Source: Bacteroidales bacterium (GTDB lineage Bacteria > Bacteroidota > Bacteroidia > Bacteroidales > UBA932). From it: DNA of 64,000 bases. Each line of letters begins with the position of its first letter. The first letter of the stretch is position 1. The notes beneath the pieces were generated by a model that was not told where the DNA came from, made no database searches, and saw nothing but the letters and a program-made list of their open reading frames with translations. The translations under genes and the position numbers were made by a program. The DNA lies in the NCBI GenBank assembly GCA_022653735.1, contig JALCSU010000005.1:20774-84773 (forward strand), read 5' to 3'. Below, piece by piece: positions 31,712 to 41,365 of the stretch.

Positions 31712-33586
31712 CTATCTTACGGTTGGCTTTTCTTTCAGCGAACCACCTTCGTTATAGGTCTGGTTATTTGGAAGCCCCTTTCTGTTCACCCCCTCTTTCA
31801 TCAGGCCCTTCAGTTCGTCCAGATGATAGTAATATATCTGGCGAGGGCTTGCTCCATGTTTCTTGCAGAGTGAAGCGGCCATGCCAACGACTTCTCCCAT
31901 CATTCCCGTAGTTCTCATGACGCGGGTCGTTCCTAGCGCAACGTGGGTGACGCTGATGTCTCTTCCTGCCATGAACAGATTGCTTATGTTGCGTGAATAC
32001 AGGCACCTGTACGGCACTGCATAAGGATAAATAAGAATGTGAGTCGTCACGGCTTTGAATTCCTTCCCAGGGAAATCCGCCGTGTTCTTCGGGTCGGGCC
32101 TGTGCAGGTCGATGCTCCACGTGGTTATGAAAGACGCATCTTCATGGTTTACGTTCTTCACTATATCGTCTTCGCTCAGGATGTAGTCTCCCATCAGGCG
32201 CCTGGACTCCCTCTTTCCAGCCAGATAAGCCACCCAGCCGAGTTCTCTGTTCCTGTATTCTGCATTGTCCTTCAAATGGTTTTTCAGGTAACTCCAATTG
32301 GAATAGACTACCAGCAGACCATAATCGCGAACTTTCTCGAAGTTATGAATCTGGTCATCGAACATGCCTGTCTCCCACGTCCATTCGCCCATCTTTACCT
32401 TCTCGCAGTTATCGTCGCTGAATGAAATTCCATAGTTGAATTCCGGAAATTCCGCCGGTTTGCCAGCATCCACGGAATACCACTGGACGGATGCGCCGAG
32501 AGTCATGCTATCTGGTTTTTCCGGAGCTATGCTCTCTCCGAATTCGTCACGCCCTTCTCGTCCTATCCTGTAATCTGCTCCAGCAAGGTATCCGAGCGTG
32601 CCGTCTCCAGTGCAGTCGGAGAATAGGGGAGCTTTCAAGCTTATTTCTTTGCCCGATTCTATGTGCTTAATGATGACAGAAGCAATTTCGTTCCCCTCTT
32701 TCCGAACGCCTACGAGCCTGTAATTCAAGTAGAGAGTCACATTCTTCTCCGCCCTCATCCAGTCCATCTTCTTCTGGTCTTCGTAGTTCTCGGCTGGCTG
32801 AGCGTTACCTCCGCGTTCCGGACCGAATTCTTTCTGCAATCCGCCGAGTTCCTTGTATGGCTCCATCTCTATCTTTCCGCCAAGGTGCACTCGGATTTCG
32901 GAGCTGTTGTTGCCTCCGATTACCGGGCGGTCATTGACTAATGCCACTTTGCAACCCAGCCTGGATGCAGCTCCGGCGGCACTCATTCCCGCAATGCCGG
33001 CACCAACCACGACTAAGTCATATTCACCAGCCAACGGCGCTTCGTCTGGCAGGTTCAATGCCTTGCGACGGAATGCCTCCAAGCCAGCTGCATCAGATGG
33101 TGGCAGCTGCCCTTCTACGGTAGTGAAATAAATTGCGTCGCAGCGGCCATCGAAGCCTGTGAGGTCATGAAGCCGAACGCTGCCTTTCAGGTCTTTTATG
33201 AATATATTGCCTGCGGCTTGCCATTCCCATGCGTTGCCATTGGCTCCGAGGGTCTGCTTCATCTTTTTGCCATTCACGTAGATGTTGAATTTTCCGGGAC
33301 CCTCCCCATCTTTCCAAGGGGAAGTCCAGTTGAAAGTGCGCACATAAACGTAGTAGCGGCCTTTTTCAGGGAAATTCACCGTCGTGGAAGCGTCCGTGAC
33401 GGGTTTCCCTAATCCATGGGCAATCAGGTACGGGGAGCCCATCGCATCCATGAACTGCTGGTCTACCTGCCACCCGCCTTTCTCCTCGAAACTCTCACAT
33501 TCAACAAGCACGTCAGCGGCCCGAAGATTCATGACACCCAAGGCCAGCACCAGCATCGTCAAAATTATTTTCTTGAAAATATCCAT
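31712..33586 (-). CDS. Secreted FAD-dependent oxidoreductase
   Basis: Signal peptide; YDLVVVGAGIAGMSAAGAASRLGCKVALVNDRPVIGGNNSSEIRVHLGG. Confidence 0.85.
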   Translation of the reverse strand: MDIFKKIILTMLVLALGVMNLRAADVLVECESFEEKGGWQVDQQFMDAMGSPYLIAHGLGKPVTDASTTVNFPEKGRYYVYVRTFNWTSPWKDGEGPGKFNIYVNGKKMKQTLGANGNAWEWQAAGNIFIKDLKGSVRLHDLTGFDGRCDAIYFTTVEGQLPPSDAAGLEAFRRKALNLPDEAPLAGEYDLVVVGAGIAGMSAAGAASRLGCKVALVNDRPVIGGNNSSEIRVHLGGKIEMEPYKELGGLQKEFGPERGGNAQPAENYEDQKKMDWMRAEKNVTLYLNYRLVGVRKEGNEIASVIIKHIESGKEISLKAPLFSDCTGDGTLGYLAGADYRIGREGRDEFGESIAPEKPDSMTLGASVQWYSVDAGKPAEFPEFNYGISFSDDNCEKVKMGEWTWETGMFDDQIHNFEKVRDYGLLVVYSNWSYLKNHLKDNAEYRNRELGWVAYLAGKRESRRLMGDYILSEDDIVKNVNHEDASFITTWSIDLHRPDPKNTADFPGKEFKAVTTHILIYPYAVPYRCLYSRNISNLFMAGRDISVTHVALGTTRVMRTTGMMGEVVGMAASLCKKHGASPRQIYYYHLDELKGLMKEGVNRKGLPNNQTYNEGGSLKEKPTVR

Positions 33587-33857
33587 ATTGTTTTATCTAT
33601 ATTCCAGCCATGTAGTAATATTTGCGTCCCGGCTCGACGTAAATCTTATCCATCTAGCCTGGAACGCATCAGGGAAAACGTGGACTGTGGATTTTCCAGC
33701 CTTCAAATTGAATGCCGCATAATCCATCCCGGACTTGACCCGGAATCTGGGCTCGTTTATTCCCGTCATCCGGGCTTGACCCGGAATCTGGGCTCGCTTC
33801 TCCCTCGTCATCAGGATGGGAGTGGTGGAATTTCGCAAAGTGCTGTCGGAGCATGTC

Positions 33858-34349
33858 CTTCCGGAGGCTCTGCAAAGGGGTGCTGCTCGACAACGTGGCT
33901 CTTGGGAGGTCTCGATGTCGAGACATGCCCTTCCCTACGCACTTCTGTGTAGCCTGCCTCGACAGCGTTCTGCGAGACACTCCTTCCGAACGGTTTGAAT
34001 ATACGTATGCAATTCTTTATTGCTTCAGCATCGACAAGGTTTTATGAGACCTTGAAGAGAGGTTGTGATTATTCACAATCGTAGGCAACGGTGACATTCA
34101 TTTTAAGTGCCTAGGACACATATTCGCATTGCCAACCCCCGTTCTGGAAACCAGGTGGGCGACGCAGCCCTTCATTACAAGCCATCCGGTGGCACTATGC
34201 CGTCGCCCATAAATTCTCGTCCTTCTGGGCGAGGGCATGGATGTATACTTTGCGACCGCATCGATGACAGCCTCGCCGGCAGCCCCACATCTCACGATGA
34301 CGGGAGAAAATGTTCATCCTTCAGTCATCCGGGCTTGACTCGGAATCTA
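33858..34349 (+). repeat. Long dispersed repeat, copy A (~490 bp)
   Basis: Aligns by eye over its length with the reverse complement of 62994-63483. Confidence 0.85.
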
Positions 34350-34370
34350 TACTCGTGGAAACCAGATCCT

Positions 34371-34425
34371 GAATCAAGTTCAGGATGACGGGGTGGGTAG
34401 TTCAGGATGACGGGGTGGGTAGCGG
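34371..34425. repeat. REP-like palindrome plus 22-bp tandem units
   Basis: gatcctgaatcaagttcaggatgacggggtgggtagttcaggatgacggggtgggtag; again at 34626-34690. Confidence 0.85.
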
Positions 34426-34430
34426 CCTTG

Positions 34431-34510
34431 CGGTGTGCAGAAAGCCCGAATCGCACACCGTTCTGCCGTTCGGAGCCTTGCGGTGTGCAGAAAGCCCGAA
34501 TCGCACACCG
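34431..34510 (-). repeat. Two copies of the GTGTGC palindromic unit (period 50 bp)
   Basis: cggtgtgcagaaagcccgaatcgcacaccg at 34431 and 34481; inverse orientation of the 63572 array. Confidence 0.85.
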
Positions 34511-34720
34511 ATGAGGTGGTAGTGTGATGTTCGGCTGACGTGAAGGGTCGTAGAGGGTCATGTGTGGGCAAATGTGTTCATACTTTCCCCATTATTCCGG
34601 ACTCGATCCGGAATCTAGGCTTGCGTAAACCAGATCCTGAATCAAGTTCAGGATGACGGGGTGGGTAGTTCAGGATGACGGGGTGGGTCGTTCAGGAACT
34701 GAACCGAGTTCTGAATAACG

Positions 34721-34894
34721 GGACCGTACGGGCATTGTGAAAATGCCTATTCACAATCAATAAGCTACGAAAGGCTTGCGTACGGTCTGCATGATGGAAT
34801 GGGGACCGTGCTATAACCACTTACAAACAATTTGGCATCCAATTGTTTACAAAACGCCATCCGTACGGTCCCAATCCATACCATCTCAAAACCT
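34721..34894 (+). repeat. Dispersed CGTACGGTC double-hairpin element, copy 1
   Basis: ggaccgtacg...gcgtacggtctg...ggggaccgtgc...ccgtacggtccc; homologous to 60607-60794. Confidence 0.8.
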
Positions 34895-34903
34895 TGATGC
34901 AAG

Positions 34904-35518
34904 TCAGGAAATGAAAAAGACTAAGACAGGGAAATATTCTTTTAATTGAGCCATAAGCATCTTCAAGCTCTTGTTCACATGGTAGTCGACTGCCTGCACA
35001 GATACATTTAGCTGTCGAGCGATTTCTTTCCGGCTTTTGTTCTGCAGACGGTTCATTCTGAATATGTTCCTGGTGGTTTCAGGAAGTTTATCCAGCGTCT
35101 TTTCTATTATTCCGACAATCTCACCAGAGAAGATTTTGCTGTAGGTGGCATCTTCCAAGATCTGAATCCTGGATGTTATTTCCCATTCGTACTGTCTATT
35201 GCTACTTTTGTCGAATTCCTGTATGACTTTAAGGTGTTTCAAATAGTTCAGGCATTTGTTCTTGACTACAGTGAGCATCCAGCCTAGGGCATCTGAGTCA
35301 GTTTTTAGAGAATCTTTTTTCACCCAGTACTCAAGAATCGCATTACTTGCTATATCTTCGGCAGTGGCGGTGTCTCTGACATAATAAAAGGCATAATGGA
35401 CGAATCTGGGATAGAAATTATTGTAGAAATCACCGAAGTCTTTGCCAGACCTGATGTCAGGAGGAGATATTTTTGTTCTTAGCTCATCCATATATTCCTG
35501 CTTTCGCCGCCGTGCCAC
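34904..35518 (-). CDS. ECF-type RNA polymerase sigma factor
   Basis: DTATAEDIASNAILEYWVKKD region 2; LPETTRNIFRMNRLQNKSRKEIARQLNVSVQAVDYHVNKSLKML region 4. Confidence 0.9.
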   Translation of the reverse strand: MARRRKQEYMDELRTKISPPDIRSGKDFGDFYNNFYPRFVHYAFYYVRDTATAEDIASNAILEYWVKKDSLKTDSDALGWMLTVVKNKCLNYLKHLKVIQEFDKSSNRQYEWEITSRIQILEDATYSKIFSGEIVGIIEKTLDKLPETTRNIFRMNRLQNKSRKEIARQLNVSVQAVDYHVNKSLKMLMAQLKEYFPVLVFFIS

Positions 35519-35644
35519 TTGGGTTAATATTTCTGCCGTTTTGCTCGTTACAAAAATAGAAAATAAGGTAGGAAATTCAAATCTTGCATCTAAGCAAGAA
35601 ACTATCGCTTTGTCATCCTGTCGCTCGCTGTTGCCGTCGGCCTA

Positions 35645-35771
35645 GTGCTCAGGCAATACTCTTGGTGAGGCCTGGATGGTGTCCGATTATCCGGAGGGGT
35701 AAGTAGGCGGCGGGGTGCTCAGGCAATACTCTTAGTGAGGCTTGGATGGTGTCCGATTATCCGGAGGGGTA
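35645..35771. repeat. 57-bp direct duplication, period 70 bp
   Basis: gtgctcaggcaatactctt[g/a]gtgaggc[c/t]tggatggtgtccgattatccggaggggta at 35645 and 35715. Confidence 0.9.
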
Positions 35772-35776
35772 TGTGA

Positions 35777-37714
35777 TCAGGCGCAGTGGGTGGTGAGGAC
35801 TTCGGCGAAGTCTTTCACTGGGACGGTGGAGCGTTCGCTGAAGGTCTTCAGGCAGAGTGGGCAGGCAGTGACTATCGTATCAGGAGAAGCTACGGTGAGG
35901 TCTTTGATAGCTGCGTCCGTGATTTTCCGGCGGTCATTCTGGCTAAGGGTCAGGCTGCCGAGGCTGCCTCCGCAGCAGATGCTCTCGTCGTATTCATGGC
36001 CGGCCTTCACCAAGTCCCCGACTTGCCTCAGCACGGTTCGAGGCTCTTCATACACATTGCATCCTCGCCCAAGCTCACAAGGGTCGTGGTAGACTATTTT
36101 TTCTTGCGACTTGCCGACATTCAATTTACCTGCGTCGATAAGCTCTTTGAAATATTGCGTGTAGTGCACCACTCTGATGCCTACTAGGTTATATTCCTCT
36201 TTGAAGACTTTGTAGCATATCGGGCAGGAAAGTACCAGTGTCTTGCATCCTGATGCCTTGATCATGCTCTTGTTTGCGTCCATCGTCTTTGCCGCTGCTT
36301 CCGTCTTCCCAGCTAGCAGCAGAGGCCTGCCGCAGCATATTCCTCCTTCGCGGTCTGCGAAAACATATTCAATGCCGGCTTTTTTGAATATTTCCTCGAC
36401 GGCTTTTATTATTCTCGGTGTCAGATGGCTCATGCATCCGGCGAAGTAGAGGACTTTTGAGGAGTTAGATCCTGAATCAAGTTCAGGATGACGTGGGGTG
36501 GCTGGTTCAGGATGACGTGGGGTGGCTGGTTCATACAATTTCACCGGAACTGTAGCGAGGTAGGAATAGTCGTAAGGCAGGTGGTCGTTGGTGGTCTGCC
36601 TCTGGGCGCGGCGCAGGGCTGGTGCGTCCACGCTCACCGGACACAGCGCATGGCATTTGTCGCACATCAGACACTTGTCGGCGATTTCGGCAATCTTGCG
36701 CTCGTTGTGCCTGCGGAGAAATCTTATGAAATACACCGATGAATATTTCAAATTCTTCTTCTGCACGTTCATCGGGCAGGCATCCAGACAGAGTCCGCAG
36801 CTGGAGCAGGCGTAAATTTCCGCTTCCGCCACGCCTTTGCGAGGATGAGAAGGCTTCAAGCCGGCGTTCCTGAACAATATCCACAGCACCTCGGTCAAGA
36901 TGTGCATGTATCTGGAGAACGGCATGGCCGCGAAAAAGGTTCCCAGGCAAATTGAATATGCCCACCAGAAAGGCTGAAAATAGAGCTTGTCGCCGAACAG
37001 GAAGTGCAGCAGGTGGTTCATCCCCAGCGTGAGGAAACTGCCACCGCTGAGGTCAGCAGTAAAGCTCTCCGCCAGAAGCCTCAGGGGAAATATCATCCAA
37101 AGGCTGTACAGGGCAACCCGGTCTGCGAGCGACGGCTTGGTGGTGTGACGCATTCCAAGCACTATGGACCTGAACCGCTTGAACATTGCCAGGCCTATGC
37201 CAGTAAGCACGTATAGCAGGAAGAAATCCATCAGGAAGAAGAAGAAAGCTCCGCGCAGGCTCTCATGCCCTGGCCTTATCCACACGAAGTACCTGTAGAA
37301 AATAGGGTAAAAGAGTCCTCCTTCCCCGTAGCTCAGATGCTTAGGCACGAAAAGCGCCACTTCGACATGCCCCAGCACTATCAGCATGAACCAGCCGAAA
37401 GCTATGGCAGAATGCATATAGCCCAGCAGAGGCTTCCGCTGCCAGATTTTGGTATGGAATAGGCAGTCGCAGAACAAGTCCCTTATGTTCTTGCCGGCGG
37501 TGATCGGATTCAGCAGAGATGTCCAGAATTTCATTCTGTCGTCGTGGTTCAGCTGAATGAGCACTCTAATGAAACCCACGAATATCCAGACAAGGAAAAA
37601 CGTGATGCCGGCGACGAAAGGAATGACGAAGTGGCTGTACGAAGATGGTATGCGGTCGATTACCTCAGGCGATGCTTGAGCAGCCAGGATTGGGAATATA
37701 TTGGCAGGCATCAT
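35777..37714 (-). CDS. Membrane (NarI/HdrE-like) plus HdrD-like Fe-S/CCG-domain fusion protein
   Basis: N-terminal TM helices; CSSCGLCLDACP and CLMCDKCHALCP; CCG domains YFAGCMSHL...GGICCGRP and HDPCELGRG...SICCGGSLG. Confidence 0.85.
   Translation of the reverse strand: MMPANIFPILAAQASPEVIDRIPSSYSHFVIPFVAGITFFLVWIFVGFIRVLIQLNHDDRMKFWTSLLNPITAGKNIRDLFCDCLFHTKIWQRKPLLGYMHSAIAFGWFMLIVLGHVEVALFVPKHLSYGEGGLFYPIFYRYFVWIRPGHESLRGAFFFFLMDFFLLYVLTGIGLAMFKRFRSIVLGMRHTTKPSLADRVALYSLWMIFPLRLLAESFTADLSGGSFLTLGMNHLLHFLFGDKLYFQPFWWAYSICLGTFFAAMPFSRYMHILTEVLWILFRNAGLKPSHPRKGVAEAEIYACSSCGLCLDACPMNVQKKNLKYSSVYFIRFLRRHNERKIAEIADKCLMCDKCHALCPVSVDAPALRRAQRQTTNDHLPYDYSYLATVPVKLYEPATPRHPEPATPRHPELDSGSNSSKVLYFAGCMSHLTPRIIKAVEEIFKKAGIEYVFADREGGICCGRPLLLAGKTEAAAKTMDANKSMIKASGCKTLVLSCPICYKVFKEEYNLVGIRVVHYTQYFKELIDAGKLNVGKSQEKIVYHDPCELGRGCNVYEEPRTVLRQVGDLVKAGHEYDESICCGGSLGSLTLSQNDRRKITDAAIKDLTVASPDTIVTACPLCLKTFSERSTVPVKDFAEVLTTHCA
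36464..36532. repeat. Dispersed REP-like element inserted in frame inside the HdrD-like CDS
   Basis: ttagatcctgaatcaagttcaggatgacgtggggtggctggttcaggatgacgtggggtggctggtt; encodes EPATPRHPEPATPRHPELDSGS. Confidence 0.85.
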
Positions 37715-38043
37715 TTTTTCTTTGAATATATTTTAGCGATCGACAGAATAAGGTGCCTGGTGTTTATGCCGCGCGGGCAGACCATCGTGCATTTCCCGCA
37801 CAGCTGGCAGCCTTTCAACATATTCATAGCAACCTCGTCCCGACCGTTCTGTAATTCTTCTATAGCGGCTCTCAGGCTCGTCGGCGTGAACTTCCCAGCC
37901 GTGCAGACGGCAGTGCAGCTGCCACAGGCGATGCATTTCCGCACGTCGGGCTCTGCTGCAGCCAGAGAGTCGAATTTTTCCTTGTCGAAAAGATCCAGAT
38001 TGATCCTTGAGCTTGCTAACAGCCCGAAACCGAAATCTACCAT
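37711..38043 (-). CDS. HdrC-like 4Fe-4S protein
   Basis: CIACGSCTAVCTAGKF and CQLCGKCTMVCPRGI. Confidence 0.85.
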   Translation of the reverse strand: MVDFGFGLLASSRINLDLFDKEKFDSLAAAEPDVRKCIACGSCTAVCTAGKFTPTSLRAAIEELQNGRDEVAMNMLKGCQLCGKCTMVCPRGINTRHLILSIAKIYSKKK

Positions 38044-39092
38044 GCCGTCTTGATCAATTGTTTGAGGTCTTTTGCTTTCGGGAATATGGCGCTGAGGTAT
38101 TTGTCTATCTGTGTAGCAGCCCCTCTGGCATCGGCGAGCGTGTCCGGGAGAGTTTTAGGCCCGGTGGCAGCGCCGGCAAGGAAAAGCCCCGGTATCGGGC
38201 TGCGCTGCTGCGACGTGATTTCGCTCAGCACCTCGAAGTAGCCATCCTTCTCGTTCTGCATGCCCAGCAGACTGCCTATTCTTTGACCAGAAACCGACGG
38301 TCTCATGCCAGCCATCAGCACCAACAGGTCGAGGGAAACCTTCAGAGGCTTGCTAGAAACCGTGTCCTCAGCCTTGACGGAAAGGCTTCCGTCAATGTTT
38401 TCGGACACTTCTGCCACCCTGCCACGTATGAAGCGGATGCCGTAGTCCCTCTGCGCTTCGAGATACATGTCCTCGTAATGCCTTCCGAACATGCGCAGAT
38501 CCATATAGAAGCAATATATTTGTGCATCAGGAAAGGCAGCTTTCATCTCGCAGGCCTGCTTCACGGCAGTTGCGCAGCAAACCTTGGAGCAGGAGCGGCA
38601 CCCAGACTTTTCGTCCCTCGACCCCACGCAGTGCACGAAGCCGATTTTCTTGGGAGCGTTGATTCTTGCGTCCAGGCCGGTCTTGAAATATTGCTCCAAA
38701 TCAGCGTTCGTAATCACGTGGTCATATATTCCGTAACCATATTCCTCTTTCTTCTCGGCCTGGAACAGGTCGAAGCCCGTTGCAACCAGCACTGCGTCCG
38801 CCAGCACCGTGATGCCGTTGGAAAGAATGACATTGTAGGATTTGCCCAACCTGTTTATGGACTGTATCTCGGTGTCAATGAAACATTTGACTCCATCCAT
38901 GCTGCCCAGTAGCTTGTCCAGGGCTCCGGATGCCGGAGTCCCGCTGGGGAAAAGCCTGTCCCATTTGCCCAGGTGCCCCCCAAGCGTGTTGGAATGCTCC
39001 ACCAGCAGCACATTGTATCCAAGCCTTTGCAAATTCGCTCCTGCCTCTAGCCCGGCAGGCCCTCCGCCTATTATCAGTACGTTATTTCTCAT
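38037..39092 (-). CDS. HdrA-like FAD-dependent oxidoreductase
   Basis: VLIIGGGPAGLEAGANLQRLGYNVLLVEHSNTLGGHLGKW; FVHCVGSRDEKSGCRSCSKVCC. Confidence 0.88.
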   Translation of the reverse strand: MRNNVLIIGGGPAGLEAGANLQRLGYNVLLVEHSNTLGGHLGKWDRLFPSGTPASGALDKLLGSMDGVKCFIDTEIQSINRLGKSYNVILSNGITVLADAVLVATGFDLFQAEKKEEYGYGIYDHVITNADLEQYFKTGLDARINAPKKIGFVHCVGSRDEKSGCRSCSKVCCATAVKQACEMKAAFPDAQIYCFYMDLRMFGRHYEDMYLEAQRDYGIRFIRGRVAEVSENIDGSLSVKAEDTVSSKPLKVSLDLLVLMAGMRPSVSGQRIGSLLGMQNEKDGYFEVLSEITSQQRSPIPGLFLAGAATGPKTLPDTLADARGAATQIDKYLSAIFPKAKDLKQLIKTAW

Positions 39093-39113
39093 ATTCCTTT
39101 CATATTGTCAGAA

Positions 39114-40178
39114 TTACTTGATGCAGGATGGGCATGCAGGCCTCCCGATGTCTTGCCCCTTTGCCCCGAGATATTTCCTCTCCGGGTCATATTGAATGCC
39201 CATTTTATCCAGCAGCGGCTCTGCTCCCACCTGATGCGTCTGAAGCCCCAGGTCCCAAGGGTCGTAGCCCAGCACGAGTCCCATCATCTCTTCGTAGGTC
39301 AGCACCGGAATGCCGTGACTGCCTTCGCCGTAGGTCTTTCCCGTCTCCTCGGCTATCACGTACTGCCATCTGTCCATGAAATATGGGCATCCAGGGCAGT
39401 TGGTGACAATGAAGTCTGGATGGTAAGGCTCCATGCTTTCGAATTTCTTATAAGTATTGGACAATGAATATCCTCTATTCGCCTTTATGAAGTATTGCCT
39501 GAACCCGAAGCCACAGCAGTGCCGCCTCTCAGGGTAGTCCACCACCGTGCCTCCGCATGCCTCCACCATTCCAGCCAGTACGTAGGGATATTCCGCTCCG
39601 CCCACGCCCTTGGATGGGAACATCTTAGAATAGTGGCAGCCTATGTGCTCCACGACTCTCAGCGGCTCGCCGGTGTGCACGTTGATAAGTTTGTGCTTTG
39701 CGAGGGCGGCTATCTGGTTCCTGTAATGATAGATGAGGTCGCTGGCATGCACGATGTATTTGGGCTTGGCAAAATCCAGACGGCACGTCTTCCATAAAGT
39801 CTCGGCGATTTTTTCCTGGAGCTCCGGGAACTCTCTCCAAGTCTCAAGGGTCTCGCAGTAGAGTCCGAAAGAGGTTATGCAAGAGCAGACGTAGTTCTCG
39901 TAGCCATATTTCGCCATTAGGGCGAACTGGCGGGCTATTATTGTCATCACCGTCTCCTGTGGGATTGCGTCTGAATGGTAGGCGATTCCTCCGCAGGTGG
40001 TGTGATGCTCTGTCTCGAATATGTCTTTTCCAAGCTTGTTCCTGGTTATGTCCAGGAATGCCGCCTCAGAAGCAGGGAAGAAGCTCTGCCTGATGCAGCT
40101 GCGGACATAAAAATAATGATCGTCTGGGATTTCTTTCTGATATTCCGACCAAATCTTTTGCTTTCCTTCGTAAATCAT
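39114..40178 (-). CDS. HdrB-like CCG-domain protein
   Basis: VEHIGCHYSKMFP...YPERRHCCGFGFRQ...VTNCPGCPYFMDRWQ. Confidence 0.82.
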   Translation of the reverse strand: MIYEGKQKIWSEYQKEIPDDHYFYVRSCIRQSFFPASEAAFLDITRNKLGKDIFETEHHTTCGGIAYHSDAIPQETVMTIIARQFALMAKYGYENYVCSCITSFGLYCETLETWREFPELQEKIAETLWKTCRLDFAKPKYIVHASDLIYHYRNQIAALAKHKLINVHTGEPLRVVEHIGCHYSKMFPSKGVGGAEYPYVLAGMVEACGGTVVDYPERRHCCGFGFRQYFIKANRGYSLSNTYKKFESMEPYHPDFIVTNCPGCPYFMDRWQYVIAEETGKTYGEGSHGIPVLTYEEMMGLVLGYDPWDLGLQTHQVGAEPLLDKMGIQYDPERKYLGAKGQDIGRPACPSCIK

Positions 40179-40188
40179 CTTGTCTGTC

Positions 40189-40884
40189 TCAATGGTTATA
40201 GTGCTGCGGCCCGGTTTCAGAATAAACTTTCTTGGTGAATTCTTCCATGCTAAGCCCTAGCTCCGCCGCTTTTTTCTCCGCTGCCTTCCGAACATTCTCC
40301 ATCCTCGCCGTGGCGCCGGTCTCGTCGAATATTCTTTTGAGTTCATCCAAGTCCTCTTTCGGAATCTTCCTCATCGCCCCGGGGCCGTTCCCGTCCAGGT
40401 TGGCGCCGAGCCTTTCGAACACGTCATCCAGATGCTTCTCCTCCCACTCCCACACCCTTCCTGCCTCAGGATGGCCGGCATAGTCGAACACTCTCGGATA
40501 GACGCAGTAGCCGTAATTCAATACATTGCTGCACAAATCCTTGGACAGCAAGAACTGCTGCCTCCCTTTTTCGGAATCGATGAAATAACCTAGGTCTATC
40601 GACAGGCTGCGCAATGCCATCACTATCATCCCGGGAGCGTTCTTTCGGGGGCATCTGGTGACGCAGCTCATGCATTCCCCGCAATACCAGATGGTGTCGC
40701 TTCTGAGAAGTTTCTCGATTTCGTCTTCATCCTTGCTCTGGACAATGTCCACTATCCGCCTTGGGTCGTAACGATAAAATTCGGCGGCAGGACACACCGC
40801 AGTGCAAGTACCGCAATTGATGCAGGCATTCAGCCCCTCCTTAAGACGGTAATCCCGCATCAGCAAATCATATAGCTTCCCCAT
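40189..40884 (-). CDS. HdrC-like 4Fe-4S protein
   Basis: CINCGTCTAVCPAAEFYRYDPRRIVDIVQ and CGECMSCVTRCPRKN; start likely MGKLYDLL at 40884. Confidence 0.85.
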   Translation of the reverse strand: MGKLYDLLMRDYRLKEGLNACINCGTCTAVCPAAEFYRYDPRRIVDIVQSKDEDEIEKLLRSDTIWYCGECMSCVTRCPRKNAPGMIVMALRSLSIDLGYFIDSEKGRQQFLLSKDLCSNVLNYGYCVYPRVFDYAGHPEAGRVWEWEEKHLDDVFERLGANLDGNGPGAMRKIPKEDLDELKRIFDETGATARMENVRKAAEKKAAELGLSMEEFTKKVYSETGPQHYNH

Positions 40885-41359
40885 CTTTCTTATTGCTAGG
40901 ATATTTTTTAGCGAGCGAGAGAAGGTCGCTCTTCGGATACATATTCTTTTCCAACTTCGCCAGAATGCCGACGAAAGTCTCAAGCTCTTCCTCCGAAATG
41001 CCTTTTATTATGGATTCCACTGACTTGAAAGCGCATTCATTCACCTTCTGCCGTATCTTCAATGAATATGGAGTCACTTTGATCAGGTTCTGCCTCCTGT
41101 CCTTGGGGTTGCTGACCCTCTTGACCAGCTTGCGGTTCTCCAGCCCGTCAATCAGCTTCACGATAGAGTTCTTGTCTCTCATCGTGATGTTCGCTATCTG
41201 TTGCTGGGTGAGTACTCCTTCGTCCCAGAGGGTGTCCATGACAAGGAACTGCTCGGGAGTTAGATTAAATCTTTCTTTCTTGAAGTCGTCCGTCATGGTC
41301 TGCTTTATGCCGATGTGGACGATGTTCGTGAAAAGGACGATTTGCTTGCTTAGTATCAT
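40868..41359 (-). CDS. MarR-family transcriptional regulator
   Basis: LTQQQIANITMRDKNSIVKLIDGLENRKLVKRVSNPKDRRQNLIKVT. Confidence 0.9.
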   Translation of the reverse strand: MILSKQIVLFTNIVHIGIKQTMTDDFKKERFNLTPEQFLVMDTLWDEGVLTQQQIANITMRDKNSIVKLIDGLENRKLVKRVSNPKDRRQNLIKVTPYSLKIRQKVNECAFKSVESIIKGISEEELETFVGILAKLEKNMYPKSDLLSLAKKYPSNKKDGEAI

Positions 41360-41365
41360 AATATA

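Noticed and set aside
34107-34388. 93-aa ORF similar to the minus-strand 62959-63204 ORF
   Set aside because: Similarity explained by the A/B nucleotide repeat; ORFs continue into REP sequences and are open on both strands
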